A DNA stretch of 59,792 nt from Komagataeibacter melaceti (lineage in GTDB: Bacteria; Pseudomonadota; Alphaproteobacteria; Acetobacterales; Acetobacteraceae): NCBI RefSeq assembly GCF_003403295.1, contig NZ_QUWV01000065.1, forward strand, positions 1 through 59,792. The letters run 5' to 3'. The notes under the pieces were generated by a model. That model ran no database searches and was not told the DNA's origin. It was given only the letters and a program-made list of their open reading frames with translations. Numbering within the stretch: position 1 is the stretch's first letter; each line of letters opens with the position of its first letter. The position numbers were made by a program, and so were the translations under genes. Positions 29,297-38,705 of this stretch are shown here, one piece after another.

Positions 29297-31024
29297 TCAG
29301 TTCACAACCGGGGCCCAGGTCATTTCCTGCGTCAGGCGGATCAGTTCCGTGGATGAAACGGCCGGGGAGATGAAGAACCCCTGCACATGGTCCACGCCCA
29401 GCCCGCATACGGTCTCGAACTCGTCCCGGGTTTCCACGCCCTCCACGGTAACGGTCAGGTTGTAGCCATGGCCAAGCTTGATGAGCGAGGCCAGCATGGT
29501 GCGTGCCTTACTGTCTGTCGCGATATCACGGACAAGGCAGCGGTCGAGCTTAAGGGCGCGCAGCGGCAGGTCGCGCAGGGTGGACAGGCGGGCCATGCCG
29601 TAACCGAAATTGTCCAGTGCCAGCCCGAATCCCTCCTCCGCCAACTGGCAGAGCTGCGTCTGGCTTTTTGCCGCTCTGCGGCCCTGCATCATCTGTTCGG
29701 TCACCTCCAGCATGAAGGTTTCCGGCGGCAGGCCGCGGCGCTTGATCTCGCCAAACAGGTTGCCCTGCTGCTCAAGGTTCAGCAGGTCCAGATGTGACAG
29801 GTTGACCGCCACCTGCAGGCCGGGCACCCCGGCTTCGTGCCATTTCTCGATATCATCATGGAATGACTGGACAAGCTGCGCTTCCATGACCTGCGCCAGG
29901 ACGGAATCGGTAAAGACCTCGGAAAACAGCCCGGCGGAAAGCAGGCCGCGTTCGGGGTGGTGCCAGCGCATCAGGGCTTCCGCCTGTTCGATCCGGCCGG
30001 TGCGGGTGTTGAGGATGGGCTGGTAATATACCTCGAACTGTTTTTCCCGCACGCCCTTGCGGGCTTCGGCCAGAAGCCTGGCCCGCCTGATCGTACTCTT
30101 GTGCAGGCCGGGGGTGAACATGCGCACCTGCTTGCCGCCCGCCTGCTTGGCGGCATAGACCGCAACATCGGCGTTTTTCTGCAGTCCTTCCAGCGTTTCG
30201 TCACCCGTTATGCGGGTTGCGCCGATACTGCCGGAAATGCGCACCGTCGCGCTGTCCAGCATGATCGGTTCTTCCAGCAGGTGCTGCATTTTCTTCAGCA
30301 GGGTTTCAAGCGGCGTGATCTTCAGGCTCTTGTGCAGGATCAGGGCGAACTCGTCCCCGCCCAGCCGGCTGATCGCGTCGTCCGGCCCGATCAGTTCCAG
30401 CAGGCGCGTGGCAATGGTCTTGAGCACCTCATCACCCGCATGGTGGCCATGGATGTCATTGACCGGCTTGAACCCGTCAAGGTCGAACATGACCAGCACC
30501 CGTGGTTCGGCATTGCGCCGCTTGCTGGCCTCAAGTGCCGTGACAAGATGGGCATTGAACCCGCCCCGGTTGAGCAGGCCGGTCAGCATGTCGGTCGCGG
30601 CCTGTTTGCGCAGCCGCATCTTGGTGTTCATCAACTCGGTGATCTCGAAACGGGCGGCAACGAACCCGTTGATTTCACCGCGCATGTTGCGGTGGGGGAA
30701 AATGGTGGTCGCAACCCAGTAATGGCTGCCATCCTTGGCGCGGTTGCAGATGTTTCCGTACCATGTGCGACCGGCATGGAGCGTTTTGTACATGTTGCGG
30801 AAAAACGCCGGCCCATGTTCGCCCGATTTCAGGATGCTGTGGGTATTACCCAGAAGTTCCTCACGCGAATACTGGCTTATTTCACAGAACTTGTCGTTGA
30901 CGTACGTAATGGTCCCGTTCTGGTCCGTTACGGCTACAATAAGGACATTATCAACCACGTCCGCCCAGAAGTCGGCATCTTCATGCGTTAGGGCACGAAG
31001 CCTGTTGTCATGGTGAGCGGACAT
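29297..31024 (-). CDS. PAS-GGDEF-EAL cyclic-di-GMP signalling protein
   Basis: A 575-residue cytoplasmic protein without membrane segments. The PAS domain (about 20-125) looks like the Aer/NifL type (NDKFCEISQYSREELLGNTH, then NRAKDGSHYWV), which binds FAD in homologues. The GGDEF domain has an intact RLGGDEF near 222, but the inhibitory-site Arg (RxxD) is Gly (GPDD). The EAL domain has EALMRW near 348, NLSHLDL and VEGVET, but the metal-binding DDFG motif reads LDNFGYG near 470. ATG 31024 has GAGG upstream. Such PAS-GGDEF-EAL proteins set cellulose synthesis in Komagataeibacter; this one could be a redox-sensing cyclase with a weakened esterase. Confidence 0.9.
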   Translation of the reverse strand: MSAHHDNRLRALTHEDADFWADVVDNVLIVAVTDQNGTITYVNDKFCEISQYSREELLGNTHSILKSGEHGPAFFRNMYKTLHAGRTWYGNICNRAKDGSHYWVATTIFPHRNMRGEINGFVAARFEITELMNTKMRLRKQAATDMLTGLLNRGGFNAHLVTALEASKRRNAEPRVLVMFDLDGFKPVNDIHGHHAGDEVLKTIATRLLELIGPDDAISRLGGDEFALILHKSLKITPLETLLKKMQHLLEEPIMLDSATVRISGSIGATRITGDETLEGLQKNADVAVYAAKQAGGKQVRMFTPGLHKSTIRRARLLAEARKGVREKQFEVYYQPILNTRTGRIEQAEALMRWHHPERGLLSAGLFSEVFTDSVLAQVMEAQLVQSFHDDIEKWHEAGVPGLQVAVNLSHLDLLNLEQQGNLFGEIKRRGLPPETFMLEVTEQMMQGRRAAKSQTQLCQLAEEGFGLALDNFGYGMARLSTLRDLPLRALKLDRCLVRDIATDSKARTMLASLIKLGHGYNLTVTVEGVETRDEFETVCGLGVDHVQGFFISPAVSSTELIRLTQEMTWAPVVN

Positions 31025-31229
31025 TCTGTTACCTCGAGTACGGAGCCGATAACCGGGTTCTACCTTCCGGCAATCTAGGACGAATTTTTTGCTGGTGAAA
31101 CATCTTTGGCGGCGGTTAGGGCTGGCGGTTTCGAATGGGTTGCCACGCGCCACCTGCCTTACCAACAGGGCCTGAACTGTACCATCGGGGGATAACCGCC
31201 ACGGATACAAGGATATTTCCCGCACGCGG

Positions 31230-31257
31230 AATATAGCAGAAGGTAACTTTTAGATAA
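31230..31257 (-). promoter_or_regulatory. Candidate promoter of the GGDEF-EAL gene
   Basis: On the minus strand TTATCT (31257-31252) and TATATT (31235-31230) are 16 bases apart. The start of the gene at 31024 is about 200 bases away, which would give a long leader. The leader (31025-31222) holds no gene that I can support. Confidence 0.35.
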
Positions 31258-31323
31258 TTATTATTTATATCCGGTTAACAGGGCACGGCGGGCTGCAAGC
31301 CGCCGCCACCCTGTTCTCCGGGG

Positions 31324-31575
31324 TCAGCTTTCCGGCGGGCGGTTTTTGCCCGAACAGGCGGAACACCCGCCACATCCCCCCGCCGCACGGGGAAGGCCGC
31401 GCCGGGCGGCATGGCGGACCAGCGCCTGTGGCGCATGGCACCGGCGCAGTAGTGCCGCCAGCGCCCCCCAGCCTTTCTGCCGGGCCGTGGGAAACAGCCG
31501 TCCGGCCCAGTACAGCGCGCAGGCCGCGACAATGCCACAGGCCAGTACCGTCTGGAGCAGGGTGCCAGCTTCCAT
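31324..31575 (-). CDS. Small Cys-rich membrane protein at the end of the feo operon (DUF6587/FeoB-associated type)
   Basis: An 83-residue protein whose ATG overlaps the feoB stop (ATGA). One membrane helix lies near the start (about 5-28, TLLQTVLACGIVAACALYWAG), then a basic segment and a Cys-rich tail CGGCSACSGKN. This layout, helix plus a terminal CxxCxxC-type cluster, resembles the FeoB-associated Cys-rich proteins found in place of FeoC in some bacteria. A role as iron ligand or redox partner of FeoB is inferred. It is too short and Ala-rich to be sure by eye. Confidence 0.72.
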   Translation of the reverse strand: MEAGTLLQTVLACGIVAACALYWAGRLFPTARQKGWGALAALLRRCHAPQALVRHAARRGLPRAAGGCGGCSACSGKNRPPES

Positions 31576-33410
31576 CAGAACATCAGTGCGATGTGATAGG
31601 TCAGGAATGCCGCCGCATAGGCCAGGGCGAACAGGTACCCCGCTGCAAGCCCCACGACCGACCATGAAAGTGTCTCGCGCCGGATGACCGCCAGCGTCGC
31701 CACGCATTGCGGTGCATAGACATACCATGCCAGCAGCGAAAGGGCGGTGGCCAGGCTCCAGTGGGTGGGCAGCATCTGGCCAAGCTGGCTTGCTGCCTGA
31801 TCCGTGTCCGTGCCGGAACCAAGGGAATAGACGGTGGCAAGCGCGCCCACCGCGACCTCACGCGCGGCAAGGCCCGGGATCAGCGCGACACAGATCTGCC
31901 AGTTGAAGCCAAGCGGCGCGAATACCGGCAGCATGAGATGGCCGATCCGCCCCGCAAGGCTCCAGTCAATGGCCGGACCCGGCGCACCTGCTGGCGGCGG
32001 CGGGAAGCTGGACAGCCCCCACAGCAGCACGGTGAGCGAGACGATGGTGGTCCCCACGCGCACAAGGAAGATGCGCGCCCGCTCCCACAGTCCCAGCGCC
32101 AGGTCACGCGGGTTGGGCAGGCGGTAGGCGGGCAGTTCCATAAGCAGCGTGGCTTCCTGCCGGTCGGTATCGCGCCAGCGCAGCACGCGCGCGACCAGCA
32201 GGGCGGAGCCGATGCCGATGGCATAGAGCACGAACAGCACAAGGCCCTGAAGGTTGAGGAACCCCGCAATGCTGCGGTGGGGAATGAACGCCCCGATCAG
32301 CAGCGTATAGACCGGCAGCCGTGCCGAGCAGGTCATGAGCGGGGCGATCAGGATGGTGATCAGCCTGTCACGCGGGTTCTGGATGGTGCGGGTGGCCATG
32401 ATGCCCGGCACCGCGCAGGCGAAGCTGGACAGCAGCGGGATGAAGGAGCGACCGCTCAGCCCCGCGACCGACATGAACCGGTCCAGCAGGAAGGCCGCGC
32501 GCGGCAGGTAGCCCGATTCCTCCAGCACCAGTATCCACAGGAACAGGATCAGGATCTGCGGCAGGAACGTCACCACGCTGCCTGCGCCCGCGATGATGCC
32601 GTCAACGATCAGGCTGCGTATGACACCCGGCGGCAGCATCTGCCCCACCGCCTGGCCCAGCATGCCCATGCCCGCGTCAATCCCGTCCATGAGCGGCTGC
32701 GCCCATGCGAACACCGCCTGGAACATGAAGAACAGCAGCACGACCAGCAGCAGCGGCCCCCAGACCGGGTGCAGCACCCAGCGGTCAAGCCGTTCCTCGA
32801 TCCGGTCGGACAGGGGGGAGGCATGGGTCACGCAGTCCGCCAGGATGCCGCGCACCATCGCATGCAGGTCCGTGCCAGGCGGTAGGGGTGCGGGAACGGG
32901 GGGCAGGGGGCCGTCCAGTTCCGCCAGCAGGTCGCACGCGCCATTGCGCCTGACACCCACCGTGGCCACGACGGGCATGCCCAGTTCTGCCTGCAGGCGC
33001 GGCAGGTCGATTTCCATGCCGTTGCGCCGGGCGGCATCGATCATGTTCAGCGCCAGCAGCACGGGGCGGCCAATGGCGCGCATTTCCAGCACGAAACGCA
33101 GGTGCAGCCGCAGGTTGGTCGCATCCGCCACGCAGACCAGCAGGTCCGGCGCCGTTTCCCCCCGATAGGTCCCGGCACAGACATCGCGGGTCACGGCCTC
33201 GTCGGGGCTGGTGGCGTTCAGGCTGTAGGCGCCGGGCAGGTCAAGCAGGCGCACGCGGCGGCCACCGGCGGTGGTGAACCAGCCTTCCTTGCGCTCAACG
33301 GTGGCGCCCGCGTAGTTGGCCACCTTCTGCCTGCTGCCGGTCAGCAGGTTGAACAGGGCGGTCTTGCCGCAGTTCGGGTTTCCGACCAGGGCGATGTTTA
33401 GGGTGGTCAT
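31575..33410 (-). CDS. feoB: Ferrous iron transporter FeoB
   Basis: A 611-residue inner-membrane Fe(II) transporter with an N-terminal G domain. G1 is VGNPNCGKTALFNLLTG, G3 is LDLPGAYSL, G4 is NMID. After a helical spacer, the membrane part has gate-type repeats including SFACAVPGIMATRTI and a C-terminal YVPQC-like YAPQCVATLAV. The protein is shorter than E. coli FeoB (773) but within the range of compact FeoB. It overlaps feoA by 4 bases and the small Cys-rich gene by 1-3 bases, so the three are one operon. Confidence 0.95.
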   Translation of the reverse strand: MTTLNIALVGNPNCGKTALFNLLTGSRQKVANYAGATVERKEGWFTTAGGRRVRLLDLPGAYSLNATSPDEAVTRDVCAGTYRGETAPDLLVCVADATNLRLHLRFVLEMRAIGRPVLLALNMIDAARRNGMEIDLPRLQAELGMPVVATVGVRRNGACDLLAELDGPLPPVPAPLPPGTDLHAMVRGILADCVTHASPLSDRIEERLDRWVLHPVWGPLLLVVLLFFMFQAVFAWAQPLMDGIDAGMGMLGQAVGQMLPPGVIRSLIVDGIIAGAGSVVTFLPQILILFLWILVLEESGYLPRAAFLLDRFMSVAGLSGRSFIPLLSSFACAVPGIMATRTIQNPRDRLITILIAPLMTCSARLPVYTLLIGAFIPHRSIAGFLNLQGLVLFVLYAIGIGSALLVARVLRWRDTDRQEATLLMELPAYRLPNPRDLALGLWERARIFLVRVGTTIVSLTVLLWGLSSFPPPPAGAPGPAIDWSLAGRIGHLMLPVFAPLGFNWQICVALIPGLAAREVAVGALATVYSLGSGTDTDQAASQLGQMLPTHWSLATALSLLAWYVYAPQCVATLAVIRRETLSWSVVGLAAGYLFALAYAAAFLTYHIALMF

Positions 33411-33655
33411 TCCTGCTCTTTCACCGTGTGGACGCTGACACGCTCCGCCTCCGTGCGGCGCAGGGCAAAGCGTGTGAACCCGATGCGCACCGCAATGGGA
33501 TCGCCCCCCATGGGCGCGGTTGCGACAACGCGCACGGCTTCGCCCGGCACGAAACCAAGCTCACGCAAACGCTGTGCCACGGGGTCGGCGTTGCCCGGAT
33601 CGTCAACGGCGTCAATCACGGCATCCGTGCCGCGTGGCAGGTCACTCAGTCGCAT
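33407..33655 (-). CDS. feoA: FeoA SH3-like iron transport protein
   Basis: An 82-residue cytoplasmic SH3-fold protein needed for FeoB function in other bacteria. The N-terminal MRLSDLPRGTDAVI, the middle LRELGFVPGEAVRVVATAPMG and the C-terminal RIGFTRFALRRTEAERV are all typical. It is first in feoA-feoB-Cys-rich protein. An AT-rich palindrome lies about 33 bases upstream of its start. Confidence 0.92.
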   Translation of the reverse strand: MRLSDLPRGTDAVIDAVDDPGNADPVAQRLRELGFVPGEAVRVVATAPMGGDPIAVRIGFTRFALRRTEAERVSVHTVKEQE

Positions 33656-33682
33656 GGGTAAAACTTCATACAGCCAATAAAA

Positions 33683-33712
33683 GTAAGTAATAATTATTAT
33701 TAATTATTCATT
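33683..33712 (-). promoter_or_regulatory. AT-rich palindromic operator candidate upstream of feoA
   Basis: The 12-base perfect palindrome TAATAATTATTA (33688-33699) sits in a 30-base run of almost only A and T. It resembles the repeated ATAAT half-sites of Fur boxes. Its position in front of feoA fits iron repression, and a fur gene is in this window at 8037. The assignment to Fur rather than another AT-binding regulator is inference. Confidence 0.55.
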
Positions 33713-33789
33713 GCAGACCTGTCCATCACGTTTGTTCACCTGTCTGCACCATGTCCGGGGCGGGTATGTTCAGCGCACATGCAGGACCA

Positions 33790-35121
33790 TTACTGTCCGC
33801 TATGGTGAACGGACAGGATATGGAAGAACGTGCCCGATACATGCCCCCGCCGCGCGCCGCCCATGCCGCGCTCGGCCCCGTATCCGTCGCGCATGTCGGC
33901 CAGTGGCGCGTCATCTCCTGCGTCCGTGACCGTGGCGTAGTGGAATTCATGCCCGCGCAGCGTTGTGCCCGCCCGGCCTATGGCGCAGTCATGGCGCAGG
34001 GTGGCGGCACGGTAGCCAAGGTTCATCCGCCGTTTGGCAAAAGACGTGGCGTGGCCCAGCAGGCCGGTCATGCGGTGGGTCTGGCCCGCTGCATCCGTCA
34101 GGCTCTGCCCCAGCACCATGAAGCCTCCACATTCCCCATGCACAGGCCGGGTGGTCGCGAAGCTGGCCAGTGCGTGGTGGAAACCCGTCGCCGCCGCCAG
34201 CCGCCCCGCATGCAGTTCAGGGTAGCCGCCGGGTAGCCAGCAGGCATCGCAGTCCTGCGCCGGGCCTTCGTCATTGAGGGGGGAGAAGGGATGAAGCTCC
34301 GCCCCCGCGGCACGCCACCCCGCCACGATATGGGCATAGACAAACGAAAAGGCCGCATCATTCGCCACCGCGATCCGCTGCCCCGGCGGCGGCAGGGCGG
34401 TCATGGCATGCGGGGCGGGGGAGGTGAATGCTGGCGCTGCCGCGCAGGCGAGGATGGCGTCAAGGTCGAGGTCGCGCTCGGCCTGCGTGGCCAGTCGCTC
34501 AGCCAGTTCGGCCAGCCCGTCATGCTCACGCGCCTGCACCAGCCCAAGGTGGCGCTCGGGCATCTGAAGCCCCGCATCGCGCCCGAACGCGCCCAGTACC
34601 GGAATTCCGGTGGCGGTAATGGCCTGTGTCGCCATGGCGGCGTGCCGGGGTGAGCCGACGCGGTTCAGGATCACGCCCGCAATCCGTACCGACGGGTCCA
34701 GCCGGGCAAAGCCCAGCGCCACCGCCGCCGCTGACTGGCCCTGCCCCGAAATGTCCACCACCAGAATCACCGGCAGCGCGTAGCGCGCGGCAATGTCCGA
34801 TGGCGCGCCGCGTGCGTTCTCAGGCCCCAGCAGTCCGTCGAACAGCCCCATGGAGGCTTCCGTCACCAGCAGTTCACCTCCATGGGCGGCCTGCGCCATG
34901 ATGGTGTCCAGCAGCGATGCGGGCATGGCCCAGCTATCAAGGTTGGGGCTGGCATGGCCGGTCAGGGCTTCATGGAAGGCAGGGTCGATGTAGTCCGGCC
35001 CGGTCTTGGCCCCGCGCACGGCAATGCCGCGCCGGCGCAGGGCGGCCAGAATGGCCAGTGTCAGCGTGGTCTTGCCGCTGCCCGAGCGGGGTGCGGCGAT
35101 CATCAGCCCTCGTGTCATCAT
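33790..35121 (-). CDS. cobB: Cobyrinate a,c-diamide synthase
   Basis: An ATP- and glutamine-dependent enzyme (443 residues; called CobB in the aerobic and CbiA in the anaerobic pathway) amidating the a and c side chains. The N-terminal P-loop domain has MIAAPRSGSGKTTLTLAIL and KTGPDYIDPAFH. The C-terminal class I-like glutamine amidotransferase part has LPGGYPELHAGRLA and the active-site Cys in GECGGFMVLG. ATG 35121 follows AGGAACGGAC. It is divergent from cbiD by 68 bases. Confidence 0.94.
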   Translation of the reverse strand: MMTRGLMIAAPRSGSGKTTLTLAILAALRRRGIAVRGAKTGPDYIDPAFHEALTGHASPNLDSWAMPASLLDTIMAQAAHGGELLVTEASMGLFDGLLGPENARGAPSDIAARYALPVILVVDISGQGQSAAAVALGFARLDPSVRIAGVILNRVGSPRHAAMATQAITATGIPVLGAFGRDAGLQMPERHLGLVQAREHDGLAELAERLATQAERDLDLDAILACAAAPAFTSPAPHAMTALPPPGQRIAVANDAAFSFVYAHIVAGWRAAGAELHPFSPLNDEGPAQDCDACWLPGGYPELHAGRLAAATGFHHALASFATTRPVHGECGGFMVLGQSLTDAAGQTHRMTGLLGHATSFAKRRMNLGYRAATLRHDCAIGRAGTTLRGHEFHYATVTDAGDDAPLADMRDGYGAERGMGGARRGHVSGTFFHILSVHHSGQ

Positions 35122-35189
35122 GTCCGTTCCTGCTAAACCGGTGGCGACCGGAACCATCCCTTACCCCGCTGGAAAAGAAGATTTCTCAG

Positions 35190-36281
35190 ATGGAGCATAC
35201 CCATACCAGCCTGCGCCGGGGCTGGACCACAGGCAGTTGCGCCACCGCCGCCGCCCGCGCCGCATGGAGCAGCCTGTGCGGGCAGGGATTTCCCGATCCC
35301 GTCACCATTACCCTGCCGGGCGGCCAGCACGTGGCCTTTGCGCTGGCTGCCCATGGCCGCGATGGGGATAGCGCATGGGCGGCTGTGGTCAAGGACGCGG
35401 GCGATGACCCGGACGTGACCCATGGCGCGCATGTGCGTGTGGATGTGCGGCCGCTGCCCCCGGGCAGCGGTGTCGTTTTCCGCGCGGGGGCGGGGGTGGG
35501 CACCATCACCCTGCCGGGGCTGCCTTTGCCGCCGGGGGAGCCTGCCATCAATCCGGTGCCGCGCCGCATGATCCGCGCGGCGCTGTGTGAGGTGACGGGG
35601 CATGAACCTGATGTGGAGGTGACGGTCTCCATCGCAGGCGGGCAGGAAATGGCGCGCCATACGCTCAATGGCCGGCTGGGCATCGTGGGGGGGCTGTCCA
35701 TACTGGGCACGACCGGAATCGTGGTGCCGTTTTCGTGCGCCGCGTGGATCGACAGCATCCATCGCGGCGTGGATGTAGCGCGCGCGCTGGGCCTGCCCCA
35801 TGTGGTGGGGTCCACGGGCAATGTTTCGGAACAGGCGGCGCGCGCACTGTATGGCCTGCCGGAAGAAGCCATGCTGGAAATGGGGGATTTTGCCGGTGGC
35901 CTGCTGAAATACCTGCGCACCCACCCGGTCGGGCGCGTGACGGTGGCGGGTGGCGTGGCCAAGATGACCAAGTTGGCGCAGGGGTTCATGGACCTTCATT
36001 CGCGCCGGGGGCAGGCGGACATGGCGCGCCTGGCGGACATGGCGCGCGCGGCCGGGGCCACGGCGGCACTGGCCGAACAGGTTGCGCAGGCCCATTCGGT
36101 CGCGGCGGCCTTCGCGCTGGCCGCGCAGGACGGGATCGACCTTGGTCCGCCCGTGGCGCGGGGGGCATGGCAGCATGCGAGCACTGTTCTGGCCGGGGCG
36201 GACTGCCTGCTGGATGTGCTGCTGTTCGACCGGGCGGGAAAGCTGGTGGCCCGGCATGGACCCGACCCCGTTACGGCGTAG
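35190..36281 (+). CDS. cbiD: Cobalt-precorrin-5B C1-methyltransferase CbiD
   Basis: A 363-residue methyltransferase adding the C1 methyl group. The N-terminal LRRGWTTGSCATAAARAAW is the family signature; further conserved blocks are NPVPRRMIRAAL, NGRLGIVGGLSILGTTGIV and [26 protein letters not shown] precedes ATG 35190. CbiD normally marks the anaerobic route, yet its neighbours include cobG, cobN and cobK of the aerobic route, and no cobF is seen. It is on the plus strand while both flanking cob genes are on the minus strand. Confidence 0.94.
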   Translation: MEHTHTSLRRGWTTGSCATAAARAAWSSLCGQGFPDPVTITLPGGQHVAFALAAHGRDGDSAWAAVVKDAGDDPDVTHGAHVRVDVRPLPPGSGVVFRAGAGVGTITLPGLPLPPGEPAINPVPRRMIRAALCEVTGHEPDVEVTVSIAGGQEMARHTLNGRLGIVGGLSILGTTGIVVPFSCAAWIDSIHRGVDVARALGLPHVVGSTGNVSEQAARALYGLPEEAMLEMGDFAGGLLKYLRTHPVGRVTVAGGVAKMTKLAQGFMDLHSRRGQADMARLADMARAAGATAALAEQVAQAHSVAAAFALAAQDGIDLGPPVARGAWQHASTVLAGADCLLDVLLFDRAGKLVARHGPDPVTA

Positions 36282-36302
36282 GCATGCCCGCCCGCATACC
36301 GC

Positions 36303-37055
36303 TCAGGAGCGGAAGCGGCGGTGATAATCCGCGTTATACAGCGCGCTTTCACGGAAATCCTGCGTGCCCAGCGCGGGGCCGACCAGCACCAGCGCCGTGC
36401 GTTCCACCGGGTTTGTGGCAAGCTGTTCGCTTATGGTGGCCAGCGTGCCGCGCAGCACGAGCTGGTCGGGCCATGTGGCGCGCGCGACAATGGCCACCGG
36501 GCAGTCCGCGCCATATAGCGGGGTAAGGTCGCTCACGATCTGGTCCAGCACGTGAATGGCCAGGTGGATGGCCAGCGTGGCCCCGGTCGCGCCGAAGGCG
36601 GCCAGCTTCTCACGCTCCGGCATGGCGGAGGCCCGGCCGCTGACCCGCGTCAGCACCACGCTCTGCGCCACTTCCGGCACGGTCAGTTCCCGCCCCAGCA
36701 CCGAGGCGGCAGCCGCGAAGGCGGGCACGCCGGGGGTCATCGTCCACGGGATGCCGTGGCGGTCCAGCCTGCGGATCTGTTCGGCCACCGCGCTATAGAC
36801 CGACAGGTCGCCCGAATGCAGGCGCGCAATGTCCTGTCCCGCCGCATGGGCCTTGATATATTCCTGTTCGATCAGGTCCAGCGTCAGTGGCGCGGTATCC
36901 ACCAGCCGGGCATCGGGCGGGCAGTGTTCCAGCATCTCAGCCGGGACGATCGACCCCGCGTACAGGCATACCGGGCACCGCGCCAGCAGGTCGCGCCCGC
37001 GAAGGGTCAGCAGGTCGGCGGCGCCGGGGCCCGCGCCGATGAAGTGTACGGTCAT
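36303..37055 (-). CDS. cobM: Precorrin-4 C11-methyltransferase
   Basis: A 250-residue SAM-dependent methyltransferase of the tetrapyrrole methylase fold. [20 protein letters not shown] is the N-terminal SAM site; [20 protein letters not shown] and [17 protein letters not shown] are diagnostic for CobM/CbiF. ATG 37055 overlaps the cobE stop (ATGA). The frame is open further upstream only because it shadows cobL and cobE. Last gene of the cobL-cobE-cobM string, 21 bases from the convergent cbiD. Confidence 0.94.
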   Translation of the reverse strand: MTVHFIGAGPGAADLLTLRGRDLLARCPVCLYAGSIVPAEMLEHCPPDARLVDTAPLTLDLIEQEYIKAHAAGQDIARLHSGDLSVYSAVAEQIRRLDRHGIPWTMTPGVPAFAAAASVLGRELTVPEVAQSVVLTRVSGRASAMPEREKLAAFGATGATLAIHLAIHVLDQIVSDLTPLYGADCPVAIVARATWPDQLVLRGTLATISEQLATNPVERTALVLVGPALGTQDFRESALYNADYHRRFRS

Positions 37056-37426
37056 GCATCCTCTCCCTGTGCCATGGCACATGTTGCGTGGGTGCCGGTC
37101 ATGCGCGGCACGATCAGCCTTGAATGTGCGCCCGCCGCCGCCAGCGCGCAGCCTTCCGCCACCGAGGCCACGCCCACGGTCGCCTGCGCACGGGCGGAAC
37201 GGGTGACGCAGCGCGGCTGGGCGGCCAGCAGGTCGGCGGGGGTGACGGCATGCAGCCGCAGGCCCAGATGGGCCATGGCCGCCTGCAACCCCGCCTCGCG
37301 GTAGCGGAAGGCGGGCACGGCCACAAGGTCCGCCCGCCGCCCGGCGCGTGACTGCGCGGCTAAAAGCAGGTCGATGATGGCCTGCATGTCGCAATTGCTG
37401 CGCAGGCCCAGTCCGGCCACGATCAC
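37052..37426 (-). CDS. cobE: CobE (CbiG C-terminal-like) cobalamin biosynthesis protein
   Basis: A 124-residue protein. The start is GTG 37426, overlapping the cobL stop (GTGA); the stop overlaps cobM. The sequence [17 protein letters not shown], then [14 protein letters not shown] and [14 protein letters not shown], matches the CobE/CbiG-C fold. In Pseudomonas CobE is a small free protein; a role in handling a ring-contraction intermediate is assumed. The frame extends upstream as a shadow of cobL. Confidence 0.82.
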   Translation of the reverse strand: MIVAGLGLRSNCDMQAIIDLLLAAQSRAGRRADLVAVPAFRYREAGLQAAMAHLGLRLHAVTPADLLAAQPRCVTRSARAQATVGVASVAEGCALAAAGAHSRLIVPRMTGTHATCAMAQGEDA

Positions 37427-38673
37427 GCGCGCGGCCCGTCCGCACGGCGCACGGCGTAGGTGGTGACACCCATGCCGGGGCGGAAGGCGTGAAAACGCCC
37501 GATCGGCTCCAGCCGCTCCACATGCATGCGGGTCAGCGTGCCGCCCCATTTCGCATGCGCGGCCATGACCGCCGCCTCGCTTTCCAGCGTTACGGCATTG
37601 GCCACCAGCCGCCCATGGGGGGGTAGCACCTGCCATGCCGCATCGAGCATGCCGGGATTGCTTATGCCCCCGCCGATGAAAATGGCGTCAGGGGGCGGCA
37701 GGCCATCGGCCAGCATCCGGGGCAGGATGTCCGGCGCGCTGCCCGCCACGACCCGCAGCGCGGGCACCCCGAGGTTGAGGGCGTTATGCGCGATCCGCGC
37801 GCCGCGCGTGGCCGATTTTTCAATGGCGATGGCGCGGTTGGCGGGATGGCGCAGCATCCATTCAATGCCGATCGAACCGGAACCGCCGCCAATATCCCAC
37901 AGCGTCTCCCCCCGGCGCGGGGCCAGCGCGGACAGGGTGGCGGCGCGGATCTCGCGTTTGGTGATCTGCCCGTCATGGGCGAACATCGCATCAGGCAGGC
38001 CGCAGGCCAGCGGGATGACCATGGCGTCACGGTCGGCCACGATTTCCAGCGCCATGAGGTTGAGCCGGGGCGGGCGGGGCGCGTCATCCCCCGCCATTGC
38101 CGCGACCGTCGCGGTGTGGCGCGTCTGCCCCGGCCCGCCCAGCGCGCCCAGCACATGCATGACGGATGCCCCGAAACCACGCCCCAGCAGCCAGCGCGCG
38201 AAGGCCTGCGGCGTGCCTTCATCGGCGGACAGCACCACCAGCCTGCCGCCGGGTTGCAAGGCGGGGGCCACGGCTTCCATCGGGCGGCCGCACAGGGAAT
38301 GGAGGCTGACATCCTGCTCCGCCCAGCCCAGCAGGTTGCACGCCCGCGCCATGGCGGAGGGGGCGGGCAGGCACAGCATTTCCTCCATGGGCAGGTATCG
38401 GCGCAGCGTGGCCCCGACCCCGAACAGGAACGGATCACCCGATGCCAGCACGCAGGCGGGTCTGCCGCGCCAGCCCAGCAGTTCACGCACGCCATCGGCA
38501 AACGGGTGCGGCCATGCCAGCGTCCGGCCCGTGACCAGCGGTGCCGCAAGGGCAAGGTGGCGCGCGCCCCCCGCCACAAGCTCCGCCCCCGCAATCAGGG
38601 CGCGGGTGGCGGCGGGCAGGCCCTCGACACCGTCCTCCCCAATGCCGATAACATGCAGCCATGGCGCGTTCAT
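37423..38673 (-). CDS. cobL: Precorrin-6Y C5,15-methyltransferase (decarboxylating)
   Basis: A 416-residue fusion of a CbiE-like methylase domain (about 1-195, [15 protein letters not shown] at the N-terminus and [15 protein letters not shown]) and a CbiT-like domain (about 205-400, with [13 protein letters not shown] as SAM site). It methylates C5 and C15 and removes the acetate carboxyl at C12. It starts 32 bases from the divergent cobK and leads cobL-cobE-cobM. No separate riboswitch or terminator is seen before it. Confidence 0.94.
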   Translation of the reverse strand: MNAPWLHVIGIGEDGVEGLPAATRALIAGAELVAGGARHLALAAPLVTGRTLAWPHPFADGVRELLGWRGRPACVLASGDPFLFGVGATLRRYLPMEEMLCLPAPSAMARACNLLGWAEQDVSLHSLCGRPMEAVAPALQPGGRLVVLSADEGTPQAFARWLLGRGFGASVMHVLGALGGPGQTRHTATVAAMAGDDAPRPPRLNLMALEIVADRDAMVIPLACGLPDAMFAHDGQITKREIRAATLSALAPRRGETLWDIGGGSGSIGIEWMLRHPANRAIAIEKSATRGARIAHNALNLGVPALRVVAGSAPDILPRMLADGLPPPDAIFIGGGISNPGMLDAAWQVLPPHGRLVANAVTLESEAAVMAAHAKWGGTLTRMHVERLEPIGRFHAFRPGMGVTTYAVRRADGPRA

Positions 38674-38705
38674 GCGGCACCTACTGGCAGGGAAAAGGGG
38701 AAGGG

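Noticed and set aside
31275-31538. An 87-residue alternative frame at the end of the feo operon
   Set aside because: It is in a different frame from the ATGA-coupled Cys-rich gene, has no helix or ribosome-binding site, and is explained by overlap.
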